Below, in pieces: positions 1 through 10,076 of a stretch of DNA of 52,428 nucleotides (its first letter is position 1; each line of letters opens with the position of its first letter). The stretch covers positions 1 to 52,428 of the forward strand of contig JABANN010000215.1 of the NCBI GenBank assembly GCA_013115125.1, in the 5' to 3' direction. A program made the position numbers and the translations under genes. Source of the DNA: Perkinsus olseni. Its lineage: Eukaryota > Perkinsozoa > Perkinsida. Below the pieces are notes generated by a model. That model saw only the letters and a program-made list of their open reading frames with translations, made no database searches and was not told the DNA's origin.

Positions 1-71
<71 letters not shown>

Positions 72-76
72 CCGCG

Positions 77-116
<40 letters not shown>
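1..116. repeat. C homopolymer at window start
   Basis: An almost pure run of about 110 C, interrupted once by a short GCCGCG near position 71. Nothing like it occurs elsewhere in the window. It may be a contig-end or sequencing artefact, or a real C/G microsatellite. It is not a recognisable telomere repeat. Confidence 0.9.
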
Positions 117-144
117 ACTTCATCAAAGTTCGTCGCCGATACCC

Positions 145-306
145 GAAGAGACCCGAGTTCTTGCTCTGGCTCAAGAACAGTTCCACAACACAATACCCTT
201 TGCAACAGTGAGAGAAATCTTGAAAAGTGGACGGAAAGTAAGTGAATCGGGTTCGCTGAAACCCCACTGAGATAAGAGAAAACAGCTCGACAAGCCGCTC
301 GGCAAG
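145..306 (-). repeat. Duplicated 3' flank of the gene at 307-1260
   Basis: Read on the minus strand, this segment follows the stop codon of the 307-1260 gene. It matches, by eye at roughly 90 percent, the sequence just downstream of the paralogous gene at 35562-36383 (about 36384-36520). The shared block runs from the stop codon through a GGGGTTTCA stretch to a run rich in CAC/ACAA. It shows that the two genes share a recent common duplication. Confidence 0.8.
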
Positions 307-1260
307 CTAGTCATACAATACACCAGTTATGGCAACATTCTGTGAGAATAAATCTTTGTGGGCATCACTCAATGCTCGAACCTGCAGGACGACTTGATAT
401 TCCCAGCCTTCTCCCTTCCTTTTCAAAGAAATGAACGGCGTGGCAATGAAGGACTGGTCCCCAGCCGTCCTAGGGGAAGTGAAAAATAGAAGCTCGCTGC
501 TGGCGTCACCCCCGACTGGGAAAAATGGGGTCGAAGCTACGTGGAGGATATTTGGGGAAGTCGCAGTCACGCTCGATGTCAAACTGATCTTTCCCCCCTT
601 TCCCGGCTTCTGCCGCTCATTAAGCTCCGAAGCTAGGTCCCACAGGAAAGATGTACCATCAGGGCGCAGAAAAACCACTTGTACGCGACCACTGATATCC
701 GCACTAACCTTCGGCTCTTCGTCCGGGTCGCCCTGAACTGAATTGAGCTGAACTTCTAGTGCACCGTCGGACATTGGTCTATTGTCTCCCAGTTTAAACC
801 CAACGCTCTCCTGTTGAACGCCGTCCGAGTTACGACCCTTCATAATGTAAACGCAGGAGCCCGGAAGCACCATAATCTTACTTTTACCGTTCTTTCCCGG
901 GCCCGGACCACCTCTGCAACCCGGGGGGTAATCAGAAGTTACCTCAAAAGGTCTGGAGTAGGCGGCGGTAACAGGCGCGGCTGCAGCTGCAGTAGGCGAC
1001 GGGCCAATAGTGGGAGTCGTAGCAGAGGGGGAGGCAGAAGTAGGGATAGAAGGGAAGGCAGAAGGGGAAACGGAAGTAGCGGCAGCTGTCGTGTGATGAT
1101 TAGGAACGACAGATTGAGTTGTGGTAGTGGGAGGGGGGTCGGCTGACTTGCGGACAGGATTTCCAGAATGGACCAGCTGCAGAGTGGAGACGAAGAAGGA
1201 GCCCTGATAGAGCCAGTGAGAGACGCGGCAAGCAGAGGGGTTTCTAAAGCTCGAGGGCAT
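307..1260 (-). CDS. Secreted DYPxGC-family protein with mucin-like linker
   Basis: Single open frame of 317 aa from ATG at 1260. The N-terminus has a hydrophobic stretch after a short polar lead (WLYQGSFFVSTLQLV), so it is probably secreted or membrane-anchored. Residues about 40-105 are a low-complexity linker rich in Ser, Thr, Pro and Ala. The family core follows, with SDYPPGCRGGPGPG and then PGSCVYIMKG, and the protein ends in TGVLYD. The first 50 residues and the 3' flank closely match the gene at 35562-36383, which lacks the linker. Function is unknown. The family pattern of two conserved Cys and a beta-rich composition suggests an extracellular domain (inference). No intron is needed. 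The gene is real because five paralogues keep the same frame. Confidence 0.85.
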   Translation of the reverse strand: MPSSFRNPSACRVSHWLYQGSFFVSTLQLVHSGNPVRKSADPPPTTTTQSVVPNHHTTAAATSVSPSAFPSIPTSASPSATTPTIGPSPTAAAAAPVTAAYSRPFEVTSDYPPGCRGGPGPGKNGKSKIMVLPGSCVYIMKGRNSDGVQQESVGFKLGDNRPMSDGALEVQLNSVQGDPDEEPKVSADISGRVQVVFLRPDGTSFLWDLASELNERQKPGKGGKISLTSSVTATSPNILHVASTPFFPVGGDASSELLFFTSPRTAGDQSFIATPFISLKRKGEGWEYQVVLQVRALSDAHKDLFSQNVAITGVLYD

Positions 1261-2585
1261 AGAGCGGGCTATTGATGTCCGAGCACATCGAAACCCGGAA
1301 GAACAGAACGCGCATGCTCCATGTGAGCATAGGCGGCTCGGGCGTCTACCTAGGACACCTACCAGCTAGCATTGAAGGAGAATTTCGCGAGGAGCTCTCA
1401 TGGGGCTTCTTAGTGCGGTGGCGTGTCACGTCACTGGCCCAGCAACGCCCCGTCACGCTGTGAGGTCACTGATGTCCACCGTGGACGGTCAACGCGAAGC
1501 AACCTGGAGGATTTACTTCTGACATGAAGTTCGGCTAGCTTGAACAATTTCTCGTCGCCTTTCGTGCCTCCAGCATCGAACAGTACTCGATTGTTCCAAC
1601 TTCGCCCCCTCCTCGCTTGAACAATGAGTACTCCCGCGTGGGCTAGCGTGAAATCGTGTCCCGGACACGGTGTCCGCTATGTGCGCGCGCAGCGAAACAC
1701 GGGAGTGCAAGATTGTTAAGGTCTTTACGGAGAGTTAACCCATACGGAAAGGGACACGACACAACAGTACTGTGGCAACACCGAGAACGTGGCCAAGACG
1801 GTCGAGATTACCGGTAGACCGAGTTCCATGCTTCGCTCAGCGGGATTCGTCCTGTCTGGTGACGTCACTTGACGTCACCTCGCACGCACGAGGCGACCTC
1901 GCGGCAAAGACTCTACCACGTTCACTACGGTCAGTGATATGCGTCTCACCTCTGATGAATCATCGGGATAGTGCTACAGAACTCTAATTTGAAATTAGTA
2001 ATTTCGCCGTTATCCGTCTCCCTCGGCTCCGGCAGAGCTGTTCCATGATCTCTCTGAAGGCGGACTCGATAATCTCATGGGCTAGGGGCCCTAGGGCCTA
2101 GCTATGGCCCATAGCCTATGGGCCGTCCCGCGCTATGGAGCGCCTTCGGTGACTCTCAAGCACTTCTCGATATCCGCCAAGCACTTCTCCGACTCTTGTG
2201 ACTCGACGATAGTCCTAGGGCAGCCCTGATAGGGCTATCCTCCAGGGAAATACCTCAGAACCGTTCTGACAGAACGGCGATAGCCCCTCCAAGGGAAAAA
2301 GAAGCGTCACCATATTCTCACCATCGTAGTCTACGATTCGTAGACGGATAGCTCGGGAGGACCCTCAGATTCTGTGTTCCGAACACAATGCTTTCCCCCA
2401 ATGAAGTCATATCGAAATCGGGCTCACTTCCTTCAGCCACAGTTCAAAATAAGTTGGTAAGCATGGAATAAAGTTATCATAATTCTCAGATCAAGTGGGA
2501 CGAAATCGATTGCAGACCGAAATATTTTCTTAAGAGTCACTCAAGAGTGAGGGGCCCCCGTCTTGAAAAGAAGGTTTTCTGCAAA
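1261..2585. other. Intergenic, no supported gene
   Basis: Between two minus-strand secreted-protein genes. I see only short shadow frames. It holds many short self-complementary words, for example GGGGCCCTAGGGCCTAGC and ATGGCCCATAGCCTATGGGC near 2080-2130, and a TGACGTCAC pair near 1860-1880. No motif was recognised as a regulated promoter. Confidence 0.6.
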
Positions 2586-3338
2586 TCAGCCGTACAGCGT
2601 ACCGTTAACAACATATTGCGTGAAATTAAACTTCGGCACGGCCCCTCCTTGACTGACCGCCTGAAAAGCAACTGTATACTGCCATCCGTCCGGTACCACC
2701 GCCATGTACACGAGTTGCTCGAAGCTTACACCAGGGACGCCCTCAGCTGGCCCGTTAGAGCTCAGACTCATCACACAGCACATTAGAGCGTCGCCCTGGA
2801 TGCTATACCATGAGGTCCAGGCGTTCTTGTGATCAGGAAAGAAACCGTAGGCGATGGATGCCATGTCGACGTGGACCTTCCTTCCAGAGATCATCCTGAA
2901 CGAACGGTTACCCGGGGCGGGATTCCACCAAAAGCTCATGTCGCCATGAGCAAATCCCACGTGAGCGAAACCTAAGGTATTCACTGTTACCTCGGGTCCC
3001 GCCTCCGTGCCTTCCACTATATCGAACTGAACTTTCATCCAACCAATACGTCCTGGCATGTTAGTTTTGATAATGACACCGGCGCTCCGTTGATAACCCC
3101 CACCCGCTTGAAAGCCTCTGATGTTGTAGATGCATGTACCCTTCATCACGCGAAGATCGCCACCCTCTTTCATCGGACCGGGGCCGTGATTACAACCCTT
3201 CGGATAGTCAGCGGTAACAGTAGCCCAAGGTGTATCAGCGAGCGCCTCCACCGTCTGCACGACGTAAACGAACAACAGGAAGCTACGGTAGAGGGAGTTG
3301 AAGCGAAGAATAGTATAGCGGAAGCCGACGTTCGGCAT
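2586..3338 (-). CDS. Secreted DYPxGC-family protein
   Basis: Single-exon frame of 250 aa starting at ATG 3338. The hydrophobic region FLLFVYVVQTVEA looks like a signal peptide that would be cleaved before TADYPKGCNHGPGP. The second family motif is KGTCIYNIRG, followed by IIKTNMPG, a segment shared with the 28015 and 47046 paralogues. The C-terminus reads FTQYVVNGTLYG. It is intermediate between the 307/35562 pair and the 28015/47046 pair. Function is unknown, probably extracellular. A degenerate copy of its last roughly 100 bases lies at 34855-34960. Confidence 0.85.
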   Translation of the reverse strand: MPNVGFRYTILRFNSLYRSFLLFVYVVQTVEALADTPWATVTADYPKGCNHGPGPMKEGGDLRVMKGTCIYNIRGFQAGGGYQRSAGVIIKTNMPGRIGWMKVQFDIVEGTEAGPEVTVNTLGFAHVGFAHGDMSFWWNPAPGNRSFRMISGRKVHVDMASIAYGFFPDHKNAWTSWYSIQGDALMCCVMSLSSNGPAEGVPGVSFEQLVYMAVVPDGWQYTVAFQAVSQGGAVPKFNFTQYVVNGTLYG

Positions 3339-4435
3339 TGGTAAATGCTTCCTGTAGTTTTTGGCTAAACTGAAGGATTGCTCCCGGATTTCACTGGCTC
3401 AGGGGAACAGAGAGATCGATTTCACGGGGGACACGCGAGGAAGGGCGTTCTATAGCGCGACGTGTACGCAGGTCAAGCATCAGATCGACTCGGCAACTAA
3501 TTGTATGTGATTGAGACGCGAGTCTCGGCCGAAAGCTTGATCGCCAATCGAGCTCGCTGCAGCCCTCCAAGCCAGGTTCAGGGGTGAGTGTCCCGGACAG
3601 CCTACAGAGAATTCAGTCCCCGTTGGTTGTCCCACTGGGACAAACACAGAGTCCTTCCACTAAGCCCTCGTCAAGGTTGCGTCGCACTCGTGTGCGCTCA
3701 TCACCGACCCGTCGACGACGAATCATACCATATACTAGACGGGACCTCCTCCTGCTTCCGATGAAGCAGAGGCATTCAGTGGATTGCCTCGTGGAACTGC
3801 AGGAACTGCAGGCGGGACCGCAAGACGTTGCGTGACGTGCACGCGGCGTGACGTGCACGCGTCTAGAGGCACGGCGTGACTCCGATTGTCGCGAGTCCAG
3901 TTCTAGTAACAACTTTCCTATTTTTTTGTCTTACGCTTGCACTCTCAAGACCGAGGTCGATCAGGTATGCCTCCTTCACTCGAGCGTCCGTGAACGACAA
4001 TTCAGAAAATCCTCAATCCAGGGTCGACAGGGACCCGATGGAGAGCCGATAATTCTCACTTTTGCTAGCACCACGAAGGGGGCCTCCACTCTGCCGAGAA
4101 TCGTGAGGCTGGCTCATAGGACAGTACCAACGCAAAGACGGCCTGAAGAGATGCTTAGACCGGGTCGTCCCCACACGATAGCGAACGATAGCTTGGATCA
4201 AACCTGCTTCAACGGATGATCAGTTACTAATAGGACTGATGCAGTGCACTCGGTGGAACCTAAAAATACTTTGTCAGGGAGCGATCAAGGACGGCTCCAA
4301 AACTCGCGCTCGGATCTGCTTCTTTTCTTGGACCCATCAGCTACGACCCAGCGCCGCTCTGCAAGCATCAATGCACTTTACAATACACTGTCCGCACTTG
4401 AGTGAGGACTATCGAGGTCAACTCGTTGGGCCAGT
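3339..4435. other. Intergenic with repeat R1
   Basis: No gene is supported. The first 500 bases show only short frames. Near 3830-3860 a GCGTGACGTGCACGCG word is tandemly repeated twice. From about 3901 the dispersed repeat R1 begins. Confidence 0.6.
3901..4245 (+). repeat. Dispersed repeat R1, copy 1
   Basis: About 340 bp that align colinearly with 17368-17720, with long shared words such as CTCGAGCGTCCGTGAACGA, CTCAATCCAGGGTCGACAGG and CAACGCAAAGACGGCCTGAA. Identity by eye is about 80 percent. The last 60 bp also resemble about 20990-21050. No coding frame is conserved between copies. The element class is unknown. Confidence 0.75.
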
Positions 4436-6964
4436 TTACTCGGCGATGTCGCCCGGCGCACGAAGGAGACAGTAGCTTTGTGATGGTGCTAGTGGGTAGT
4501 TCGGTCGAGGAGAGTTCGGAGTGAGTGAGGTACATTCGCGTCGAGTTAGTTTAATTTTATCTTCTAAAAAAGCCTCCCGCCCACCCTGGCGATGTGGTGC
4601 GGCTGCCTCCCTGTTGTTGGGAGGCGGCCCCGTCACATTGGCCGAGGACCCGGCGCTCGATGCGCAGTCCTCTGGCCCACGCCCCAACGCCGGGGAGGAA
4701 GGGAGCCGGGTAATGATTATTTTAACAGCATCCAACTTTCAAAATACCTTCCGAAAAACTTCACGCCGAGATTTCAGGTTCCTCTTTGGAGTGGTGCACG
4801 CGATCCGAGAATTCCCACTCGCCTCGGAGGGCCAACGCAACTCCCAGATAATAGAAGAGACTTCCAGCGTGTGCACAGTCAAGGCAGTCTTCGTCGCTGG
4901 CCCGTCTATTATTTCGGCGTGCAGGTGCCTGGAAGAAGGCACTGCGGCATGATCCCCTGCCAAGTAGGTGCGACGTTCCTGATATACGATATACGTGACT
5001 CTATTTAATAGAGTCTACTACCCCAGATGCACAGTCATTGCAGTATGAATCATTTCCGAGTTGCAGAGGCCCTGACCTCCGAAATAATTCTGTTAGCCCT
5101 ATTCGGAGAGCGACCTATTGCTCACAGGAATAGCCTCCAATCCGTCCTCATCCAGATCGATGATCTTCTGTTTCTTAGCCCTGGCAAGACTTGCTCCCTT
5201 GCCGGTCGGATGTAGCGACTTCTTGACTCTCTTGTTCTGGCGATCTCCGACCCTGCAAACAAATTCCGCTCCGCGACCCGAAGAGCATTCACCTCCCTAC
5301 ACGTGGCTTACTCATCCACTCGGGCGCGTGCCTTATGGGAGTTGCGCGCATTCCTCGACCGTAGTCGTTGTAATTCCTCCATCTTGCATTGAATTGCACG
5401 CCGCTTCTCCTGAACCCTCCTGTGCGTCTCCCTCTGTTCAGTCCTTCTATCGTCCACCGCCGAAAGGACGAACCCGACAACGCGTTCAACTCTATCCTGA
5501 GGACACGGACCCTTTTCCTAGCTCTGTGACCATTGGTCACTGACCAACGGCGCTCCCCGTCGGGGCAGTCGACATCAATGAGGATGCACCCGCCGAATGA
5601 AAACCGCTAGCGAAAATTACATCACCATTTTCATTTACGAAGATCGCGAGAAAAAGAGTAGAACTCGGAAACCGCGTCAGGTTTTCGCGGAAAATGATCT
5701 TCATTGACATTGCTTGATGGGAATGTGATTAAGCCGACTACCTCTTCGCAATTTTCGGGGCTATGATCCCTGGTTACCGCCATTTCGCGAGTGAAGATCA
5801 CTGTCTGTTCGTGACTACGCCGAATTTGGACAGCCGCCACTGCGTCGTCGCAAGTACGCTACACCGCCGTTCAAGTAGTGCGGCTATGGCAGTGTCTCCA
5901 GACCACCGAGCTGCAATTGTCAGCTCTTCTGATCCATAAGTCACGGTACGCTAGCGGAGCCAACGCAATGACAACCAGGTGACTCCGAACGATAATGCAG
6001 CGAGTCTCACCAGCACTGGAATATTCATCAGCCCCGCTCAACCTTGCAAAGCCCCACGCTCACCTTGTCGTTGGCCAAAGCTGCATTTCTTATCGACGCC
6101 AGCATGTCCTTTGTAGCTCTATGCGCTGCAGCCATCGCGATCACATCATCCTGTGAAACCTCACCAAAAGCGTCAGCCGTCTGAGGGAGAGGACCGTGAC
6201 TCATGCCGGATTCTCAACACTCTAGCGCCAGTTGCAAACATTCAAAAGTTTCCGAATGAAACCCCTGAAGCCCAGAGGAGGTCTTCGTGCGGTGAATTAC
6301 GGCAAATCCTGTCCATAATTCTCATCATTCAATGACAGTTACATACTGTCTATATACATTCTTCTTTTAATAAAGTCTATGGAAGAGGATCGGGAGCAAA
6401 CCCTGTCCATCCACGCACCTGCTTCCACGCCATCTGCACGATTCTTTGGCATTCGAGATTGTCAATCAACTTCGCAGCTCCCGTAGTTCGCTCGATGTTC
6501 CGCGATATCGTTCGGGACATCTCATCCAACTAAGCAATAAAGCCTGAACATCGCATAGCAAGATATATCTATTAGTCTTCCTAGATGACCATAATGGAAG
6601 CCCTGCCAGCTCGAAGGCATTGCATGCAACAGCTAGTGGATGAGAAACACCGGTCGCGCGTGAGTCTCACCTTCGCCTCGTCCCGGGCATGTTCTCTTTC
6701 TATTCTCGAGCACTCGCTTGCCACTCGTGCGAGCCTATCTTGGAGCTCCTGGATCCTTTGCTCACCTTTTCGAATATTTGACAGGTGACTCTAAGAAAGC
6801 GACGTCAGATGAGCATCCGAGATGTCCATTTTTTCCCGCTGGGTCGCTTGAGCAATGGAGCCCGTCAGCGAAGCGTGGACCGCAGTGCACCTGTCTGCCT
6901 GCCTTCAGTTGTTTCTTCTTCGCGTAAGCCTCGAGTGCGCTCTGCCGGAGTTCAGTTTCTTCGT
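4436..6964 (-). CDS. Multi-exon coiled-coil, basic nuclear-type protein (5' end open)
   Basis: Nine exons join with consistent phase: 6964-6891, 6790-6671, 6529-6419, 6180-6064, 5950-5858, 5496-5312, 5252-5126, 4978-4748 and 4669-4436. Donors and acceptors are GT-AG, for example GAAG|GTGAGA and CTCTCCCTCAG. The donor at 5857 and acceptor at 4670 are the least certain. The product exceeds 420 aa. Early exons are helical and charged (GEQRIQELQDRLARVASE), then EKRRAIQCKMEELQRLRSRN, followed by basic clusters KRVKKS and ARAKKQK next to IIDLDEDGLE, like a nuclear targeting region. It ends in a Pro/Ser-rich tail. No family was recognised. The first exon starts at phase 1, so at least one upstream exon is missing, probably within 6990-7320, where an ATG followed by a GTGAGA donor occurs (about 7300-7270). 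Confidence 0.7.
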
Positions 6965-7499
6965 CTGAAAAGTGAATGTGAGGCCCTCACGGCGGAAATG
7001 TCTCGCTTTCACAACCTTCACAGTGAGGGACATGCAAAGATGTGCATGAAGATACACATGGCATCATCCAGCGTGCGCATACAGGAGGCGGTATCCTCCA
7101 AGGGTTTTGAAAGCGAGACACCTCCGCCAGACGGCTCAGAAATTTGATACGATCGAACGGGCGAGTGCATCAGCCGGCATTGGTGCCCGCTCGCTCATTT
7201 CTGGGATATATCCGCCACACAGGTGCATCGTGGTAATACTGAACGACAAATCGCTCAACATCTCACCTTGTGACGCTGCAGTGACAGCGTCTGAGTCATG
7301 GTGTCCAAAAGTGATGTAGAAACTGAAAAATTAAACCATCTACCGAGCTAAAGATCCCAGTGCTCTGACGGCCTGACTCAGAGTCCGACCAACAACGCCT
7401 GACCGAGCGACTGCATAGGTTGGCCGGGTTCACTGTTGACCCTGAACCCTTCCTCGTAGCCGTAGTTCAACTATCTGTCCCAAAATCATTCGGATACGA
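6965..7499. other. Probable 5' part of the upstream gene and intergenic spacer
   Basis: Likely contains the missing first exon(s) of the gene ending at 4436. An inverted repeat pairs TGTCTCGCTTTCACAACC near 7000 with its complement near 7100-7120. No other gene is supported up to the stop of the RING gene at 7500. Confidence 0.4.
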
Positions 7500-8127
7500 T
7501 CATAATATCCTATCATCACGCCAGCTACCATTCCACCTATGATGCATGTTCCTTCGATAATTCAATACCAAGTCGATGGTCATGCGGCTCACGGTAGCAT
7601 TCGAATGATTTATCAAGTGCCGAGTGTCGCAGAGAAATACTTCGGGAAGCTGAGGTAGCGAGCGCGCCAACCTGAGGTAGTCCGTCTCCACGTCCTTCAC
7701 AGGCTTGTTGCACTTCGGGCATCTTTCGTGGATCGACGAGGCGCATCTCGCATGGAAGAGATGGCCGCATCTCCGAAGACCTGCCATTGGCAGGATGCCG
7801 ACCCATTCTGTGCTGTCTAGGAGCTCTTCAGTGCGAGTATACCATCCTTCTACCCGGTTTACGATGCAGAATTGCGACGCAATGTCCTCTAAATAGCACC
7901 AACGAAGCGAATCGGGAAGAACAATACACAGCGAGGTTGCTACGCTCCGAGCGGAAAGCATCAAGCCTCGATGGCCTACCAGTGATGTCGCTCCTCAGCT
8001 GCCCCTTACACTTGCTGCACACGATCACTGCTGATACTGCGGCGGTGGAGTCTGCGGAGTCTCTCCTGTTCTGCGTTCCTTCATTTATGGTTAAATCCAT
8101 GGCCATTTGGGACTGGCTACAGTGCAA
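7500..8127 (-). CDS. RING-H2 finger protein, two exons
   Basis: Exon 1 runs 8127-7980 from ATG (49 codons plus one base) and exon 2 7888-7500. The 91-nt intron is GT...TTTAG and keeps phase. The 178-aa product has CSKC as the first zinc pair, then after about 49 residues RCGHLFHARC, and eight residues later CPKC. This is the C-x2-C ... C-x1-H-x2-H-x2-C-x8-C-x2-C pattern of RING-H2 E3 ubiquitin ligases, with a longer than usual first loop. No membrane segment is evident, so it is probably a soluble E3 (family knowledge plus inference). The intron lies between the two zinc-binding halves, so neither half alone would be recognised as a RING. Confidence 0.75.
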
Positions 8128-9199
8128 ATTGTAGCCGATTGCGCAACGAGCCTGCTGCGCAGCATGAAAAACTCCGACTGGTTATCACTGACTTCCCGTG
8201 CCCGAATGAGACTTCAACCTGATATCTGACCGCCCCCTCACACGTATCAGACAGACAAAGTGAAATGGCGTCTAATGAGCCTCACAAGCAACTAGTCCGA
8301 ATCAGTGTTGACTCAGTGACTCAATGCTGAATCAGTGCTCTGCTGACTCCTGCTCGCCTGAGCAGCCGAGCAGGAGTTAACTGCCATAGGTCCCTCAGAG
8401 GACTCACGTGCCTAGTTTTTCTCTCACCGGCGCCAGGGTCCACCACAATCGCACGTGCATCCGTGCTCTGGGTGGACGATTCTATCCGATTGGACCCAAC
8501 TTGGGCCGCCCAATCATTGGGCTCATCGAGTTCTATCGCTATTGGCATCCGCATGAGAGCAAACGACGCATGTTACTAGTCGAACTATATTAGGCCGGGT
8601 CCTCATATTCAATTGGGAGTCTCGCAACTACTGAGACTACCCGGGACAGGCTATCCAGAGTGCTGTCCCGGACAGCAGTCTGCGCGGGCTCCCGAGTGGG
8701 AGTCCCACTGCGGGACAGTCTTTCCCATTTTGACGGCCACGCCCCTCCCTGTATCCGTAACTCAACTGCCACTTGAATCGCCTCAGAACGGTCCTGAGGC
8801 GGAATCGTTCAGAACGATATCCCTCGTTCAGAAGACGTTTATCCCTCGCTTTTGCGGTTCTAGGGTAACCCCAAAACCGCATTTGGAAGCCTCGTTTTCA
8901 ACTTCAATGGCCGTTCTGTGAAGATTAGGATTGCTCAACGGGTGATGTTGCATCGCGTTCCATGATTTTATATGTTTTCCGCGAGCGGAAATTCCTGGAA
9001 GTTTCAACTTTCGACAACCCTGGCAGGGTTACCCTGCGAGGTGGGGACGGTGCCCCTGACACTGTGGCACAGTTCCTGTGCGACTCGCGCACTAGGAGTG
9101 GTGCACGAAGGTAAGGATATGGACTTCCGTTAACCCGAACCTGGTGACTTGTGCGCAGCGTGACCGCTAATAAATGACCCAGAGACGACCGGAGAGCCA
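8128..9199. other. Intergenic, hairpin-rich
   Basis: No gene is supported. The stretch 8290-8900 is full of short inverted repeats (TGACTCCTGCTCGCCTGAG then CAGGAGTTAACTGC, ACCCAACTTGGGCCGCCCAA, GGTCCTGAGGCGGAATCGTT). The words ACCCAACTTGGG and TTGGGAC recur at 10.53, 11.28 and 12.95 kb, which suggests fragments of one repeat family. Confidence 0.5.
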
Positions 9200-9580
9200 A
9201 TGGCTTCTTCGCCATGGAATGAGGAGCAATGTCTGATGTATTCCTGGTCGGAGAGCAAGCCCCGGATGGGCCGCACGCCTGCGCGAAAAAACCAAGTTCA
9301 GAAGGGCTGCGCACGACACGGCATGTCTCGCACAACGACGATCAGCACCGAATTCGCCGGTAAGCATAATAGACGTGCTGACTTTTCAGTTTTTACGGGC
9401 CGGCAAGGCGAGATTGCATCAAAGAAGCTGTTGGATACTCAAACGCAAGACGCAAGGAACACAATGCACTTTAAAGGCGATCTCTATCTCGGGACGCTAC
9501 GCCGGAGACACAGCCCGAAGCTTAGACTGCGAAGCTACGTCGCCCTCATTGATGGAGCGATAGTTCCTCTATTGTATTAA
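9200..9580 (+). CDS. Hypothetical 126-aa ORF, possibly with a 30-nt intron
   Basis: Open frame from ATG 9200 to TAA 9580. The composition is basic and polar (SKPRMGRTPARKNQVQKG), with no signal peptide and no family recognised. At 9361-9390 the sequence GTAAGC...GCTGACTTTTCAG has a donor, a branch-like CTGAC and a strong acceptor only 30 nt apart. Removing it keeps the frame open. It may be a real minimal intron or chance. The whole call is weak because no paralogue supports it. Confidence 0.3.
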   Translation: MASSPWNEEQCLMYSWSESKPRMGRTPARKNQVQKGCARHGMSRTTTISTEFAGKHNRRADFSVFTGRQGEIASKKLLDTQTQDARNTMHFKGDLYLGTLRRRHSPKLRLRSYVALIDGAIVPLLY

Positions 9581-9632
9581 AGCATTGACCACTTCAGTCT
9601 CAACTTTAGGTTATCAGATAATCATTAACTCT

Positions 9633-10076
9633 ATGTACCTCCACCTAGCTGGTCTGTCCTTCATCTTCGTTGTCGCTCAGTGCGGCCCTGAGGTCTTCCG
9701 CGGTGACGCTAAGGATCCTTCTAGTGGACTTGGATTCCCCATCGATAAGACCTATACCTATGATTCCTCTTCCAATGGGAAGGTAGATATCCTACAGTTC
9801 AAGTTCACTCGTGAGCAGGGCGGCAGGGTTTACATAACTCCCTATAAGGGCCACCTAAAGAAAGGTCAATATGATTGTGGATATACTCTCCAGCAGAGCA
9901 GCAATGCTTCACGCTTCACCGTGACGCTGAGCTCTCCATGTAACGAAATCGTAGAGGATTCGGCCGGTCATTATGACAATAAGTTCATCACTGGTTGCAC
10001 TATTGAGAAAGGATATAAGAATCTCCACGTCCCAACTGCATCTGCTGGGGAGGACCAGTATAAGCTTCAGAGATGA
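9633..10076 (+). CDS. Small secreted protein
   Basis: I start at ATG 9633 because MYLHLAGLSFIFVVAQC is a compact signal peptide. The frame upstream has no ATG. The product is 147 aa, with a mature chain of about 130 residues. Four Cys (CGPEVF, YDCGY, SSPCNE, ITGCTIE) could form two disulfides. The chain is rich in Tyr, Gly and Lys with alternating hydrophobics, suggesting a small beta-fold. No family was recognised and it does not carry the DYPxGC motif. Single exon, stop TGA at 10074. Confidence 0.75.
   Translation: MYLHLAGLSFIFVVAQCGPEVFRGDAKDPSSGLGFPIDKTYTYDSSSNGKVDILQFKFTREQGGRVYITPYKGHLKKGQYDCGYTLQQSSNASRFTVTLSSPCNEIVEDSAGHYDNKFITGCTIEKGYKNLHVPTASAGEDQYKLQR

Noticed and set aside
1-116. 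Telomere
   Set aside because: Pure C without a repeated unit such as CCCTAA or CCCTAAA.
431-1146. Two plus-strand frames opposite the first secreted gene
   Set aside because: They are antisense shadows of a gene whose frame is conserved in four paralogues; the second follows the low-complexity linker.
4521-5008. Two overlapping plus-strand frames of about 140 aa
   Set aside because: They lie opposite two minus-strand exons that fit splice sites and phase with seven others. No plus-strand splice or family support.
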